Positions 15,779 to 24,271 are shown, counted from the stretch's first letter. The stretch: 49,243 nt of DNA from Streptomyces roseochromogenus subsp. oscitans DS 12.976 (GCF_000497445.1 NZ_CM002285.1:5127680-5176922); one strand, 5' to 3'. Translations and numbers: made by a program. Notes: a model not told the origin generated them from the letters alone.

Positions 15779-16708
15779 TCACGCGGCGCTGGGTTTCCCG
15801 GTCACCGAAATCCGGCCCAGCAACTCCTCGAACGTCCTCGGGTCGAACTCGCCGGCGGCCGGGGCCCGTACGGTCGCCGCTGACAGGGCGACCGCGCGGG
15901 TGAGGCGGTCCGGCCAGGGGAGCTTCTCCACCAGGCCCGACAGGAGGCCCGCGACCGCCGAGTCGCCCGCGCCCGTCGGGTTGCCCCGCATCCGGGCCGG
16001 TGGGGTCGCGCGCCAGCTGCCCTCCGGGGTGACGGCCAGGAGGCCCTCCGCGCCCAGCGAGGCGACGACCGCGTGGGCGCCGCGCCGGCGGGCGTCCTGC
16101 GTGGCGCGCAACGGCTCGTGGGAGCCGGTCAGTTCGGCCAGTTCGTCGGCGTTCGGTTTGATCAGGTCCGGGCGGGCGGCGACCCCGCGGCGCAGCGGTT
16201 CGCCGCTGGTGTCCAGCAGGACCGGGACGCCCGCGGCGCGGGCTGCGCGCACAAGGTTCGCGTATGCGCCGACCGGGACGCCTGGCGGCAGGCTGCCGCA
16301 CAGGGCCACTGCCGAGGCGGACGGCAGCAGTTCGTCGTAGCGGTCCAGGAACGCGCCCCACTCGGTCGGCTCGATCTGCGGGCCCGGCTCGTTCAGCTGG
16401 GTGGTGTCACCCGAGAGTTCGTCCACCACGGCGATCGTGCGCCGGGTCGCCCCGGCGACCGGCACCAGCGCGTCCGTCAGACCGGGGGTGTCGCCGAGCT
16501 GATCGCGCATCGCCCGCCCGGTCGCGCCGCCCGCGAACCCCGTGACCGTCGTCTCGTGCCCGAGCGCGGCCAGCACCCGGGCCACGTTCACGCCTTTGCC
16601 GCCGGGCCGCTCGACGACCTCCGAGACCCGGTGCGAGGCGTGCGGCCGTAGCGACCGCACGCGATAGGTGAGGTCGAGAGCGGTGTTCAGCGTGACCGTG
16701 AGGATCAC
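15779..16708 (-). CDS. PfkB-family sugar kinase (1-phosphofructokinase/tagatose-6-phosphate kinase type)
   Basis: 309 aa. The N-terminal ILTVTLNTALDLTYRV and the first PfkB signature in RPGGKGVNVARVLAALGHET are typical of the LacC/FruK group. The second signature, MRGNPTGAGDSAVAGLLSGL, contains the catalytic aspartate in GAGDS. The enzyme should phosphorylate a sugar phosphate with ATP in the cytoplasm; which sugar is not decided. Lying downstream of nagK-nagA, it could feed GlcNAc-derived or tagatose-type intermediates into glycolysis. The GTG start is chosen because GGGAGG precedes it by about 9 bases. The terminator downstream of nagA separates the transcripts. Confidence 0.88.
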   Translation of the reverse strand: MILTVTLNTALDLTYRVRSLRPHASHRVSEVVERPGGKGVNVARVLAALGHETTVTGFAGGATGRAMRDQLGDTPGLTDALVPVAGATRRTIAVVDELSGDTTQLNEPGPQIEPTEWGAFLDRYDELLPSASAVALCGSLPPGVPVGAYANLVRAARAAGVPVLLDTSGEPLRRGVAARPDLIKPNADELAELTGSHEPLRATQDARRRGAHAVVASLGAEGLLAVTPEGSWRATPPARMRGNPTGAGDSAVAGLLSGLVEKLPWPDRLTRAVALSAATVRAPAAGEFDPRTFEELLGRISVTGKPSAA

Positions 16709-16740
16709 CCGGGCGACCTCCCTCGAAGTTCCTGCGCCTG

Positions 16741-16830
16741 CCATCGCGCCCGTCATCGCGTCTGCCATCGCGCTGTCATCGTTTTCCGGGGCTCGTTTTC
16801 CGGGGCACGATGTTTTCTGGGGCCCGATCA
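16741..16830. repeat. short direct repeats upstream of the PfkB gene
   Basis: Four CATCGCG-type repeats spaced 12-14 bp are followed by three copies of GTTTTCCGGGGC (the third with one change) spaced about 14-18 bp. The block sits between the nagA terminator and the PfkB start, in the position of the promoter. Confidence 0.55.
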
Positions 16831-16839
16831 TGCCAAAGA

Positions 16840-16875
16840 GACGGCGGCCGGCCCAGTCACGGGTCGGCCGCCGTC
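16840..16875 (-). terminator. terminator of the nagK-nagA transcript
   Basis: A perfect 11-bp stem (GACGGCGGCCG with CGGCCGCCGTC), a 14-nt loop, and CTCTTTGG after the stem on the minus strand. It lies 18 bp after the nagA stop codon. Confidence 0.8.
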
Positions 16876-16893
16876 CGGGAAAAGAGGGGCAGA

Positions 16894-18114
16894 TCAGGCC
16901 AGTTGGGGCGGGACCACCCACTCGCCCTGCCGCATCACGCCCTTGAGGTCGAAGGCCGCGTCCAGCAGGAGCAGGTCGGCGTCCTTGCCCGGTTCCAGGG
17001 AGCCGATGCGGTCAGAGAGGCCGAGGAGGCGGGCCGGGTTGGCGGACAGGGCCGTCACCGCGTCCTCGACCGAGAGGTTGTCGATCGTCACCGCCCGCTG
17101 GAACGCGCGGTCCAGGGTGAGGGTGGAGCCCGCGATCGAGCCGCCCTCCACCAGCCGGGCCACGCCCTCGCTGACCTCGACCTCCAGCGGGCCGAGCATG
17201 TAGCGGCCGTCGCCGATGCCGGCCGCGTCCATCGCGTCCGTGATGAACGCGACCCGGTCCGCCCCCGCGTGGTGGAAGGCCAGCTCCAGCGCGGCCGGGT
17301 GGAGGTGCGTGCCGTCGTTGATCAGCTCGACCGTGACCCGTTCGTCCTCCAGCAGGGCGGCGATCGGGCCGGGCGTGCGGTGGCCGAGCGGGGGCATCGC
17401 GTTGAAGAGGTGGGTTGCGACCGTGGCGCCCGCGTCGATGGCCTGGACCGTCTGCTCGTAGGTCGCGTCCGTGTGCCCGATCGCCGCGATGACGCCGTGC
17501 TCGGCGAGCAGCCGTACGGAGTCGAGGCCGCCCGGCAGCTCGGTGGCGAGGGTGACCATCTTCGCCTGGCCGCGCGCCGCGTCGATCAGCTTGCGGACCT
17601 CGGCGGGCTCCGGGTCGCGCAGCAGTTCCTCGGAGTGCGCGCCCTTGCGGCACGGCGAGATGAACGGCCCCTCGAAGTGGATGCCCGCGATGTCGCCCTG
17701 CTCGGCCAGCTCGCTCAGCAGCCCGGCCTGCCGCGCGAGCAGGTCCATCTCGTCGGTGACGGTGGAGGCGACGAGGGTGGTGGTGCCGTGCGCGCGGTGC
17801 GTGCGGATGGCCTTCAAGATGTCGTCCGGGGTGCCGGAGAAGGAGGCTCCGCCGCCGCCGTGGTTGTGGATGTCCACGAAGCCGGGCACTAGCCAGTGGC
17901 CGGTGACGTCGATCACCTGGGCGTTGGCTGGGACCGTGCCGGTGATGCGCTTGCCGTCGACGACCACTTGGCCGTTCTTTACCGTGCCGGTGGGAAGCAC
18001 CACGTTTGCGCCGGTGAGCACCTGCGGGTTCGTCGTGGCTGGTCGCGCAGTTCCCCGCGCCCCTTTCGCGGCGCTGCCCGCACCCGGGGTTCGACTGTCC
18101 CGCTCAGTGGCCAT
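16894..18114 (-). CDS. nagA: N-acetylglucosamine-6-phosphate deacetylase
   Basis: 406 aa. The amidohydrolase metal motif is VDIHNHGGGG, followed by HFEGPFISPCRKGAHS with the metal-binding Glu. Further signatures are AIGHTDATYEQ, THLFNAMPPLGHR, ELINDGTHLHP, and the catalytic Asp in FITDAMDAAGIGDG. The enzyme removes the acetyl group from GlcNAc-6-P, giving glucosamine-6-P and acetate. The ATG has GGAGG at 9 bases, inside the 3' end of nagK, and overlaps nagK by 11 bp, so the two are translationally coupled. The first about 30 residues are unusual: KGARGTARPATTNP is the translation of a common Streptomyces intergenic repeat. The family-like sequence begins only at VLTGANVVLPTGTV. Confidence 0.95.
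   Translation of the reverse strand: MATERDSRTPGAGSAAKGARGTARPATTNPQVLTGANVVLPTGTVKNGQVVVDGKRITGTVPANAQVIDVTGHWLVPGFVDIHNHGGGGASFSGTPDDILKAIRTHRAHGTTTLVASTVTDEMDLLARQAGLLSELAEQGDIAGIHFEGPFISPCRKGAHSEELLRDPEPAEVRKLIDAARGQAKMVTLATELPGGLDSVRLLAEHGVIAAIGHTDATYEQTVQAIDAGATVATHLFNAMPPLGHRTPGPIAALLEDERVTVELINDGTHLHPAALELAFHHAGADRVAFITDAMDAAGIGDGRYMLGPLEVEVSEGVARLVEGGSIAGSTLTLDRAFQRAVTIDNLSVEDAVTALSANPARLLGLSDRIGSLEPGKDADLLLLDAAFDLKGVMRQGEWVVPPQLA
18010..18072. repeat. Streptomyces interspersed repeat inside the nagA 5' coding end
   Basis: The minus strand reads GGGGCGCGGGGAACTGCGCG, then ACCAGCCACGACG and AACCCGCAG. This is the half-element I recognise from many Streptomyces intergenic regions. Here it lies between the SD-linked ATG of nagA and the first conserved codons, and it is translated in frame. 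Confidence 0.7.
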
Positions 18115-19063
18115 CAGGTGCTTCCTCCGGAGTCGTAGGGATGGTGGTCGTCAGCAGGTCCTGCGCGAGCAGGCCCGCGCCGAGGCAGCCCGCGGTGTCG
18201 CCGAGGGCGGCGGGGACGATGGCCGGCAGTTTCTGGAAGGTGACCCGGTGCCGGACGGCGTCCCGCAGTGGCTGGAACAACACTTCCCCGGCCTCGGCGA
18301 GACCGCCACCGATGATCAGGGTGCGCGGGTCCAGCAGGGTGAGCGCGGTGACCAGGCCGTCGGCGAGCGCGTCCACCGCCTCCTGCCAGACCCGGACGGC
18401 GTTCGGGTCACCGGACGCGACGGCCTTGGCGCAGTCGGCGGCGTCCGCGTCCGGGTCCCCGCAGGCCGCCGCCCAGGCCTCGGTCACGGCGGACGCGGAG
18501 GCGTACCGCTCCAGACAGCCGCGCTGCCCGCAGGGGCAGGGGGTGCCGGACGGCCGTACGACGATGTGGCCGATCTCGCCCGCGAAGCCGTGCGCGCCCG
18601 CCTCGACCCGGCCGTCTATGCCGATGGCGCCCGCGATCCCGGTGCCGAGCGGCACGAACAGGAACCGGTCGGCGCCCTTGCCCGCGCCGATCCGGCCCTC
18701 GGCGAGGCCGCCGGTGCGCACGTCGTGGCCGAGGGCGACGGGAATGCCGAGCCGTTCGGTGAGCAGCGCGCGCAGCGGTACGTCCCGCCAGCCGAGGTTG
18801 GCCGCGTAGGCCGCGACGCCCTGTTCCTCGTCGACGATGCCGGGGACCGCGATACCGGCGGCGACGGCCGGTGCGCCGAGGTGCTCGGCGCCGTGGGCGC
18901 GCAGCTCGGCGGCGAAGTCGAGGATCGTCGCGACCACCGCGTCCGGTCCCCGCTCGCGTCCGGTGGCGCGGCGGGCACGGTGGAGCAGTTCGCCGTCGTC
19001 GCCGACGAGGGCGGCCTTCATCCCGGTACCGCCCACGTCCAGGGCGATGACATGTCTCACCAC
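18104..19063 (-). CDS. nagK: ROK-family N-acetylglucosamine kinase
   Basis: 319 aa. ROK features: the ATP-binding ALDVGGTGMKAALVG at the N-terminus, sugar contacts in GLAEGRIGAGKGADRFLFVP with GTGIAGAI, the catalytic NDxR-like segment present as GHDVRTGG, EIGHIVV with the zinc-binding His, and the zinc cluster CPCGQRGCLE. There is no N-terminal helix-turn-helix, so it is a kinase and not a ROK repressor. It should phosphorylate GlcNAc to GlcNAc-6-P for NagA; in S. coelicolor the corresponding pair was assigned as nagK-nagA. It is transcribed away from a sugar-binding lipoprotein gene across two DasR-like sites. Confidence 0.92.
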   Translation of the reverse strand: MVRHVIALDVGGTGMKAALVGDDGELLHRARRATGRERGPDAVVATILDFAAELRAHGAEHLGAPAVAAGIAVPGIVDEEQGVAAYAANLGWRDVPLRALLTERLGIPVALGHDVRTGGLAEGRIGAGKGADRFLFVPLGTGIAGAIGIDGRVEAGAHGFAGEIGHIVVRPSGTPCPCGQRGCLERYASASAVTEAWAAACGDPDADAADCAKAVASGDPNAVRVWQEAVDALADGLVTALTLLDPRTLIIGGGLAEAGEVLFQPLRDAVRHRVTFQKLPAIVPAALGDTAGCLGAGLLAQDLLTTTIPTTPEEAPDGH

Positions 19064-19090
19064 GGCACCTAGTGTGACCTGCCACCCGCG

Positions 19091-19106
19091 AGAGGTCTAG
19101 TCCACT
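19091..19106. promoter_or_regulatory. dre-like DasR operator 1
   Basis: AGAGGTCTAGTCCACT matches the dre consensus A[CG]TGGTCTAGACCA[CG]T at 14 of 16 positions. It lies 28 bp upstream of nagK. DasR is the GntR-family repressor of GlcNAc genes in Streptomyces and is released by glucosamine-6-P. Confidence 0.75.
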
Positions 19107-19108
19107 CA

Positions 19109-19138
19109 CGTGGTGTAGACCTTATCTGTCCATATATT
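19109..19138 (+). promoter_or_regulatory. second dre-like site and candidate promoter of the lipoprotein gene
   Basis: CGTGGTGTAGACCTTA (19109-19124) matches the dre consensus at 11 of 16 positions and keeps the GGTNTAGACC core. TATATT (19133-19138) is a good -10 element for the lipoprotein gene. The second dre covers the expected -35 region, so repression from this site is plausible. Confidence 0.5.
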
Positions 19139-19165
19139 GAACGGTCAGACAGCAGGGTTGGGGCT

Positions 19166-20458
19166 TTGACGGTGCGTCGGGGTACGGCAGGAACGATCGC
19201 GGTGGTGTCCGCACTGGGCATGACGGCGGTCCTGGGAGGCTGCGGAAGCACCGGCTCCTCGGACACGACCCTGAGACTGGTCGCCGCCGACTACGGCGAC
19301 TCGGCCGCCAACAGCTCCAAGAAGTACTGGGACGCCCTGGTCAAGGAGTACGAGTCCAAGCACGCCGGTGTGAAGATCGACGTCAGCGTGTACTCCTGGA
19401 ACGACGTCGACGCCAAGGTCAAGGACATGGTCGCCGCGGGCCACGCGCCCGACCTGGCTCAGATCGGCGCCTACGCCGACTACGCGGCCGCCGGCAAGCT
19501 CTATCCGGCCTCCGACCTGCTCTCCATCCGCACCCAGGCCGACTTCCTCTCCCAGCTCTCCGACGCGGGCCAGTGGAACCACACGCAGTACGGCATCCCC
19601 TTCGGGGGCTCCACGCGCGTGCTCTTCTACAACAAGACCCTGTTCGCCAAGGCCGGCATCACCAGCCCGCCCACCACCTGGGACGAGCTGGCCGCCGACG
19701 CCAAGGCGCTCAAGGACAAGGGCGTGAAGTACCCCATGGGGCTGCCCCTCGGCCCCGAGGAGGCCCAGGCCGAGACCATGCAGTGGATGCTGAGCGGCGC
19801 GAGCGGCGGCACCGGCTACACCGACGACATCGGCACCTACACCATCGACTCCGCGCAGAACGTCGACACCTTCACCTGGCTCAAGGACGACCTGGTCGGC
19901 AAGGGTCTGACCGGGCCGGTCGCGCCCGGCAAGCTCAACCGCGCGGACGCGTTCGCCGCGTTCGCCGACGGCCAGGTCGGCATGCTCAACGGGCATCCCA
20001 CGCTGATCCAGCAGGCCGACAAGAAGGGCGTGCAGTTCGGCATGGTGCCGATGCCGGGCCGCACCGGCAAGGCCAGGGCCTCCATGGGGGTCGCCGACTG
20101 GATGATGGCCTTCAAACAGAACGGGCACGCCGCGCAGATAGGCGACTTCCTCAACTTCGTCTACACCGAGAAGAACGTCCTCGACTTCTCCCGCCAGTAC
20201 GGCCTGCTGCCGGTCACCGGCTCCGCCTCCAACGCCATGAGCGAGTCGGACTCCGCCCCCGACAAGGCCCTGCACCCCTTCCTCGAACAGCTGCCCACGT
20301 CCGAGCTGTATCCGGTCGGCAAGACCTCCTGGGCGGCGGTCAGCGCGGCCGTCAAGCAGAACATCGGCAAGGCCGTCGCCCCCGACGGCAGCCCCGCCGC
20401 CGTCCTCTCCCGCCTCCAGGCGACGGCGACCGCGGCGGACAGCAGCAGCAAGAGCTGA
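19166..20458 (+). CDS. ABC-transporter sugar-binding lipoprotein
   Basis: 430 aa. A lipoprotein signal (SALGMTAVLGGCGS, acylated Cys about residue 29) leads into a type 1 extracellular solute-binding domain: YWDALVKEYESKHAGVKIDV, AAGHAPDLAQIGAYADYAAAG, YGIPFGGSTRVLFYNKTLFA and PTTWDELAADAKALKDKG. This is the cluster B fold that binds oligosaccharides or amino sugars outside the membrane. No permease or ATPase gene is adjacent, so it must use a transporter encoded elsewhere or a shared ATPase such as MsiK. A TTG start at 19166 is favoured by AGGG about 10 bases upstream; a GTG two codons later is possible. Its promoter overlaps a dre-like site, suggesting an amino-sugar ligand. Confidence 0.9.
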   Translation: MTVRRGTAGTIAVVSALGMTAVLGGCGSTGSSDTTLRLVAADYGDSAANSSKKYWDALVKEYESKHAGVKIDVSVYSWNDVDAKVKDMVAAGHAPDLAQIGAYADYAAAGKLYPASDLLSIRTQADFLSQLSDAGQWNHTQYGIPFGGSTRVLFYNKTLFAKAGITSPPTTWDELAADAKALKDKGVKYPMGLPLGPEEAQAETMQWMLSGASGGTGYTDDIGTYTIDSAQNVDTFTWLKDDLVGKGLTGPVAPGKLNRADAFAAFADGQVGMLNGHPTLIQQADKKGVQFGMVPMPGRTGKARASMGVADWMMAFKQNGHAAQIGDFLNFVYTEKNVLDFSRQYGLLPVTGSASNAMSESDSAPDKALHPFLEQLPTSELYPVGKTSWAAVSAAVKQNIGKAVAPDGSPAAVLSRLQATATAADSSSKS

Positions 20459-20492
20459 CCGGGTTGTCAGTCCCCGGCGCTACGGTGGCTGC

Positions 20493-20717
20493 ATGGAACT
20501 GGGCCCCCGCGAACAATCCATCCTCGCCCTGGAGCGCCGGGGTTTCCCCGGCCCCGGCGCAAAGGAACGAGCGATACGCGAGGAACTGGGCCTGGCTCCG
20601 GTCCGCTACTACCAGCTGCTGAACGCGTTGCTGGACGACGAGAGAGCGCTGGCGCACGATCCGGTGACGGTGAACCGCTTGCGGAGAGTACGGGACGCCC
20701 GCCGCTCGGAACGCTGA
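20493..20717 (+). CDS. DUF3263 small helix-turn-helix-like protein
   Basis: 74 aa. The whole protein corresponds to the actinobacterial DUF3263 family: LGPREQSILALERRGFPGPG, AKERAIREELGLAPVRYYQL, then LNALLDDERALAHDPVTVNR. The predicted helices resemble a DNA-binding fold, but the role is unknown. It lies 34 bp after the sugar-binding protein gene and 84 bp before otsB, so it may be cotranscribed with otsB. Confidence 0.9.
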   Translation: MELGPREQSILALERRGFPGPGAKERAIREELGLAPVRYYQLLNALLDDERALAHDPVTVNRLRRVRDARRSER

Positions 20718-20801
20718 AGCCGACGGCACCGCAGTTCCGCGTGGGTGGGCGAGGCGGAGCCCCAGGCGTGAGGGCGACCCGCGCTGGATAGTGTCGCAGG
20801 T

Positions 20802-21635
20802 ATGGACCCTCTGCCGACCCCGCAGACCCAGCCCGGCCGGGACGGACTCGCCGCACTCCTGGCGAAGCCGACCGCGGCGATCGTCGGCCTGGATTTCGAC
20901 GGCACCCTCGCCCCCATCGTCGCCGACCCCGAACAGGCCCGCGCCCACCCCGAGGCCGTACCCGCCCTCGCCGCCCTCGCCCCGAAGGTCGCCTCTGTCG
21001 CCGTGATCACCGGCCGCCCCGCCGGAGTCGCGGTCCGCTACGGCGGCTTCGCCGGCGTCCCCGGCCTGGAGCACCTCACCGTCCTCGGCCATTACGGCGC
21101 CGAACGCTGGGACGCGGCCACCGGCACCATCACCGCCCCCGCCCCGCACCCCGGCGTCGCGGCGGCCCGCGCCGAGCTGCCCGGCGTCCTGGACCGCGCC
21201 GGCGCCTGGCACGGCACCTGGATCGAGGAGAAAGGCCGTGCGGTCGCGGTCCACACCCGCCGAGCCGACGACCCGCAGGCCGCCTTCGACGCCCTGCGCG
21301 GCCCCCTCACCGCCCTCGCCACCCGCCACGGCCTGATCGTCGAGCCCGGCCGCTTGGTCCTGGAACTGCGCCCGCCGGGCATGGACAAGGGCGTGGCGCT
21401 CAGCGAGCACGTCCGCAAAACGGGCGCCGAGTCGGTCCTCTACGCCGGCGACGACCTCGGCGACCTCCCCGCCTTCGACGCCGTCGACGAACTCCGCTCC
21501 GACGGTGTCTTCGGCCTGCTGGTCTGCAGCGGCAGCACGGAGGTCACGGAACTGGCGGAACGCGCGGACATGGTGGTGGACGGCCCGGCCGGCGTCGTAC
21601 ACCTGCTGCGGACGCTGGCGGCTCAGCTGGACTGA
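20802..21635 (+). CDS. otsB: trehalose-6-phosphate phosphatase
   Basis: 277 aa. HAD-superfamily motifs: LDFDGTLAPIVADP (nucleophile Asp and the acid/base Asp), SVAVITGRPAG, and the metal-binding YAGDDLGDLPAFDAV. The trehalose-phosphatase cap includes GHYGAERW and ELRPPGMDKGVAL. It removes phosphate from trehalose-6-P, completing trehalose synthesis in the cytoplasm. It is convergent with otsA, and the two coding ends overlap by 13 bp, so coordinated expression must come from separate promoters. Confidence 0.95.
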   Translation: MDPLPTPQTQPGRDGLAALLAKPTAAIVGLDFDGTLAPIVADPEQARAHPEAVPALAALAPKVASVAVITGRPAGVAVRYGGFAGVPGLEHLTVLGHYGAERWDAATGTITAPAPHPGVAAARAELPGVLDRAGAWHGTWIEEKGRAVAVHTRRADDPQAAFDALRGPLTALATRHGLIVEPGRLVLELRPPGMDKGVALSEHVRKTGAESVLYAGDDLGDLPAFDAVDELRSDGVFGLLVCSGSTEVTELAERADMVVDGPAGVVHLLRTLAAQLD

Positions 21636-23065
21636 AGCTCCTCCAGCGCCCGCAGCTGATCAAGGAACCACCGGGCGGGCGGCAGCGCGGTGGCCGCGGC
21701 GGCCAGCCGCTTCGTCCGCTCCGCCCGCTCACCCGCGGGCATGCTCAGCGCCGTGTGCAACGCCTGCGCCGTCCCCTCGATGTCGTACGGGTTCACCACG
21801 ATCGCGTCGGCGCCCAGCTCCTCGTACGCCCCCGCCTCCCGCGACAGCACCAGCGCACAGCCCTGGTCGGAGACGACCGGGACCTCCTTGGCGACCAGGT
21901 TCATGCCGTCCCGGATGGGGTTGACCAGGGCCACGTCGGCGAGCCGGTAGGCGGCCAGCGAGCGCGCGAAGTCGTCCTTGACGTGCAGTACGACCGGGGT
22001 CCAACCGGGCGTGCCGTAGGCCGAGTTGATCTCTTCGGCCACCCGCTGCACCGCGGCCGTGTAGTCGCGGTACACGGCGAGGTCCTGCCGCGACGGATAC
22101 GCGAACGCGAGCTGCACCACCTGCTCCCGCCACTCGGGGTGCGTGTCCAGCAGCCGCCGGTACGCCAGCAGGCCGCGCACGATGTTCTTCGACAGCTCGG
22201 TGCGGTCGACGCGGACCACGGCCTTGCGGCCCTCGCCGATCTCCGCCCGCAGGACCGTCATCCGCTCCTCGACGTCCGGCGCATGGGCCCGCTCCCGCAG
22301 GAAGTCCGCGTCCGCGCCGAGCCCGTGCACCCCGATCGCCGTACCCGTGAGGCTGTCGGGACCCAGTACCGCGGCACAGCAGGACGCGAACGCGTCCGCC
22401 CAGCGGGCGGTCAGGAAGGCCGCCCGGTCCGCGCCCAGGATGCCGTTCAGCAGCGCGGCCGCGATGTCGTCGGGCAGCAGCCGGAAGTAGTCCGGCGGCG
22501 CCCACGGGGTGTGCGAGAAGTGGCCGATGAGCAGGTCCGGGCGCAGCTCGCGGAGCATGCCGGGCACCAGGCACAGGTGGTAGTCCTGCACCAGCACCGC
22601 CGCCCCGTCGGCCGCCTCCTCCGCCAGCGCCTCGGCGAACGCCCGGTTGCAGGCCTCGTACGACGCCCACTGCCGCCGGAACTCCGTGTCGAAGACCGGC
22701 TCCACCGGGGTCTGGTACAGCATGTGGTGGACGAACCAGAGCACCGAGTTGGCGATGCCGTTGTAGGCGTCGGAGTGCACCTCGGCGTCGATGTCGAGCA
22801 TCCGCACCCGCTGCCCGCCGGTGTCCTCGGCCGGCAGCAGCCCTCCGGCCGCCCGCCGTACGGCCTCCCGGTCGCCGTCGCCGAGCGCCGCGCACACCCA
22901 CACCGAGTCCGCTTCCGCCCCGATGGCCGACAGCCCCGAGACCAGCCCGCCGCCGCCCCGCCTGGCGCGCAGCGAGCCGTCCTCCTCCCTCGCGTACGAA
23001 ACCGGGCCGCGATTGGACGCGACCAGCACCCGAGCCTTCTCGGCAGCACCCTGCGTGGAAGCCAT
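21623..23065 (-). CDS. otsA: trehalose-6-phosphate synthase (GT20)
   Basis: 480 aa. GT20 hallmarks: VLVASNRGPVSY at the N-terminus, RRGGGGLVSGLSAIG, VQDYHLCLVPGMLRELRPDL, FSHTPWAPPDYFRLLP, the Arg/Lys nucleotide-sugar contacts in RVDRTELSKNIVRGL, and PIRDGMNLVAKEVPVVSDQG. It transfers glucose from a nucleotide sugar to glucose-6-P, giving trehalose-6-P, the substrate of otsB. The ATG at 23065 is preceded by GAGGACC; a TTG three codons upstream is less likely. Next upstream, on the same strand, is gpgS. Confidence 0.95.
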   Translation of the reverse strand: MASTQGAAEKARVLVASNRGPVSYAREEDGSLRARRGGGGLVSGLSAIGAEADSVWVCAALGDGDREAVRRAAGGLLPAEDTGGQRVRMLDIDAEVHSDAYNGIANSVLWFVHHMLYQTPVEPVFDTEFRRQWASYEACNRAFAEALAEEAADGAAVLVQDYHLCLVPGMLRELRPDLLIGHFSHTPWAPPDYFRLLPDDIAAALLNGILGADRAAFLTARWADAFASCCAAVLGPDSLTGTAIGVHGLGADADFLRERAHAPDVEERMTVLRAEIGEGRKAVVRVDRTELSKNIVRGLLAYRRLLDTHPEWREQVVQLAFAYPSRQDLAVYRDYTAAVQRVAEEINSAYGTPGWTPVVLHVKDDFARSLAAYRLADVALVNPIRDGMNLVAKEVPVVSDQGCALVLSREAGAYEELGADAIVVNPYDIEGTAQALHTALSMPAGERAERTKRLAAAATALPPARWFLDQLRALEELQSS

Positions 23066-23163
23066 GGTCCTCAACCTAGCCCGGCCCGGAAACGCTCAAA
23101 CGTGCGGTTGGGGTCCGGCGCGCGGACGTATACGACCGGTGCGCGCCGACCGCTACGACCGGT

Positions 23164-24138
23164 TCACGCCACCTTGCGGTCGGCGTACTCGGCGATCTCC
23201 GCCATCGGTGGCCGCTCCTCGGTGTCCACCGAGTACGTGTGCGGCTCGAAGCCGTCCGTGCCGCGTTCGAACTGGGTCAGCGCCGGACGGACCAGGTGGC
23301 CGCGGGCCAGCCGGAGCTGGGCCGTGCGGTAGATCTCCGCGGCCATCCGGCCCAGCGCCTGTCCGTCCTGGTGGCGGTGTCTGCGCACGCCCACGTCCAC
23401 CTGCGCGAGCGCGTCGAGCCCCACCAGGTGCAGCGCGTCCACCAGCATGCCCAGCTCCACGCCGTAGCCGACGGGGAAAGGGAGCTGTTCCAGCAGGCTG
23501 CGGCGGGCCGCGTACTCGCCGCCCAGCGGCTGCACGAAACCGGCCAGCCGCGGCCAGTGCAGGTTCAGCAGCGGGCGGGCCATCAGCTCGGTGACCCGGC
23601 CGCCCTGCCCCGCCGCCCCGGCCAGCGGACGGTCGTACATGGCCTTGACCAGGTCGACTCCCGGCTCGGTGAGCAGCGGGCCGACGATCCCGGAGACGAA
23701 GTCGGAGGAGAACTCCCTGAGGTCGGCGTCGACGAAACAGACGATGTCCCCACCGGTCACCAGCAGGGAGCGCCACAGCACTTCACCCTTTCCGGGGACG
23801 GCGGGAATGCGCGGGAGGATCTCGTCGCGGTGAACGACCCGCGCGCCCGCGGCCGCGGCGACCTCGGAGGTACGGTCGGTGGAGCCGGAGTCGACGACCA
23901 CGATCTCGTCGACCAGCGGAACCTGCTCCACCAGGTCATGGCGGACGACCGCGACGATGTCGCCGACCGTCTCCTCCTCGTTGAGCGCGGGCAGTACGAC
24001 GCTGATCGTCTGACCCGTGCGCTGCTTGGCGGACAGGACGCGGTGGAGAGGGCGATCGGTCACGGACCAGGAGCGGGTGGCCAGCCAGTGCTCGACTTCT
24101 TCCAGCACGGTCTGCGGCTCCTCTCTGTTCGTGATCAC
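23164..24138 (-). CDS. gpgS: glucosyl-3-phosphoglycerate synthase (GT81)
   Basis: 324 aa. A GT-A fold: ISVVLPALNEEETVGDIV, EIVVVDSGSTDRTSEVAAAA, the metal-binding DxD in DIVCFVDADLREFSS, and GGEYAARRSLLEQLPFPVGY, VELGMLVDALHLVGLDALAQ, which are characteristic of GpgS. The enzyme makes glucosyl-3-phosphoglycerate from a nucleotide glucose and 3-phosphoglycerate. The product leads to glucosylglycerate, a compatible solute, and to methylglucose polysaccharides in relatives. Its position behind otsA fits an osmolyte-related block. The GTG start lacks a strong ribosome-binding site. It is divergent from the SAM-riboswitch gene. Confidence 0.92.
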   Translation of the reverse strand: MITNREEPQTVLEEVEHWLATRSWSVTDRPLHRVLSAKQRTGQTISVVLPALNEEETVGDIVAVVRHDLVEQVPLVDEIVVVDSGSTDRTSEVAAAAGARVVHRDEILPRIPAVPGKGEVLWRSLLVTGGDIVCFVDADLREFSSDFVSGIVGPLLTEPGVDLVKAMYDRPLAGAAGQGGRVTELMARPLLNLHWPRLAGFVQPLGGEYAARRSLLEQLPFPVGYGVELGMLVDALHLVGLDALAQVDVGVRRHRHQDGQALGRMAAEIYRTAQLRLARGHLVRPALTQFERGTDGFEPHTYSVDTEERPPMAEIAEYADRKVA

Positions 24139-24271
24139 AGGGGGCGAACCGTGTGATCCATCTCGCGGTTCGGACGACTATCTCAACTGTCCTGGCCTTC
24201 GGTTACAGTCTTGAACAACGCCGATGACCATCGCATGTCGGAGGGTCACGCGCGTTCACAACCGAATACCG

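Noticed and set aside
15779..16921. Longer form of the PfkB gene starting upstream of 16708
   Set aside because: The extension runs through direct repeats and the nagA terminator, while the GTG at 16708 has a good GGGAGG and starts exactly at the family N-terminus.
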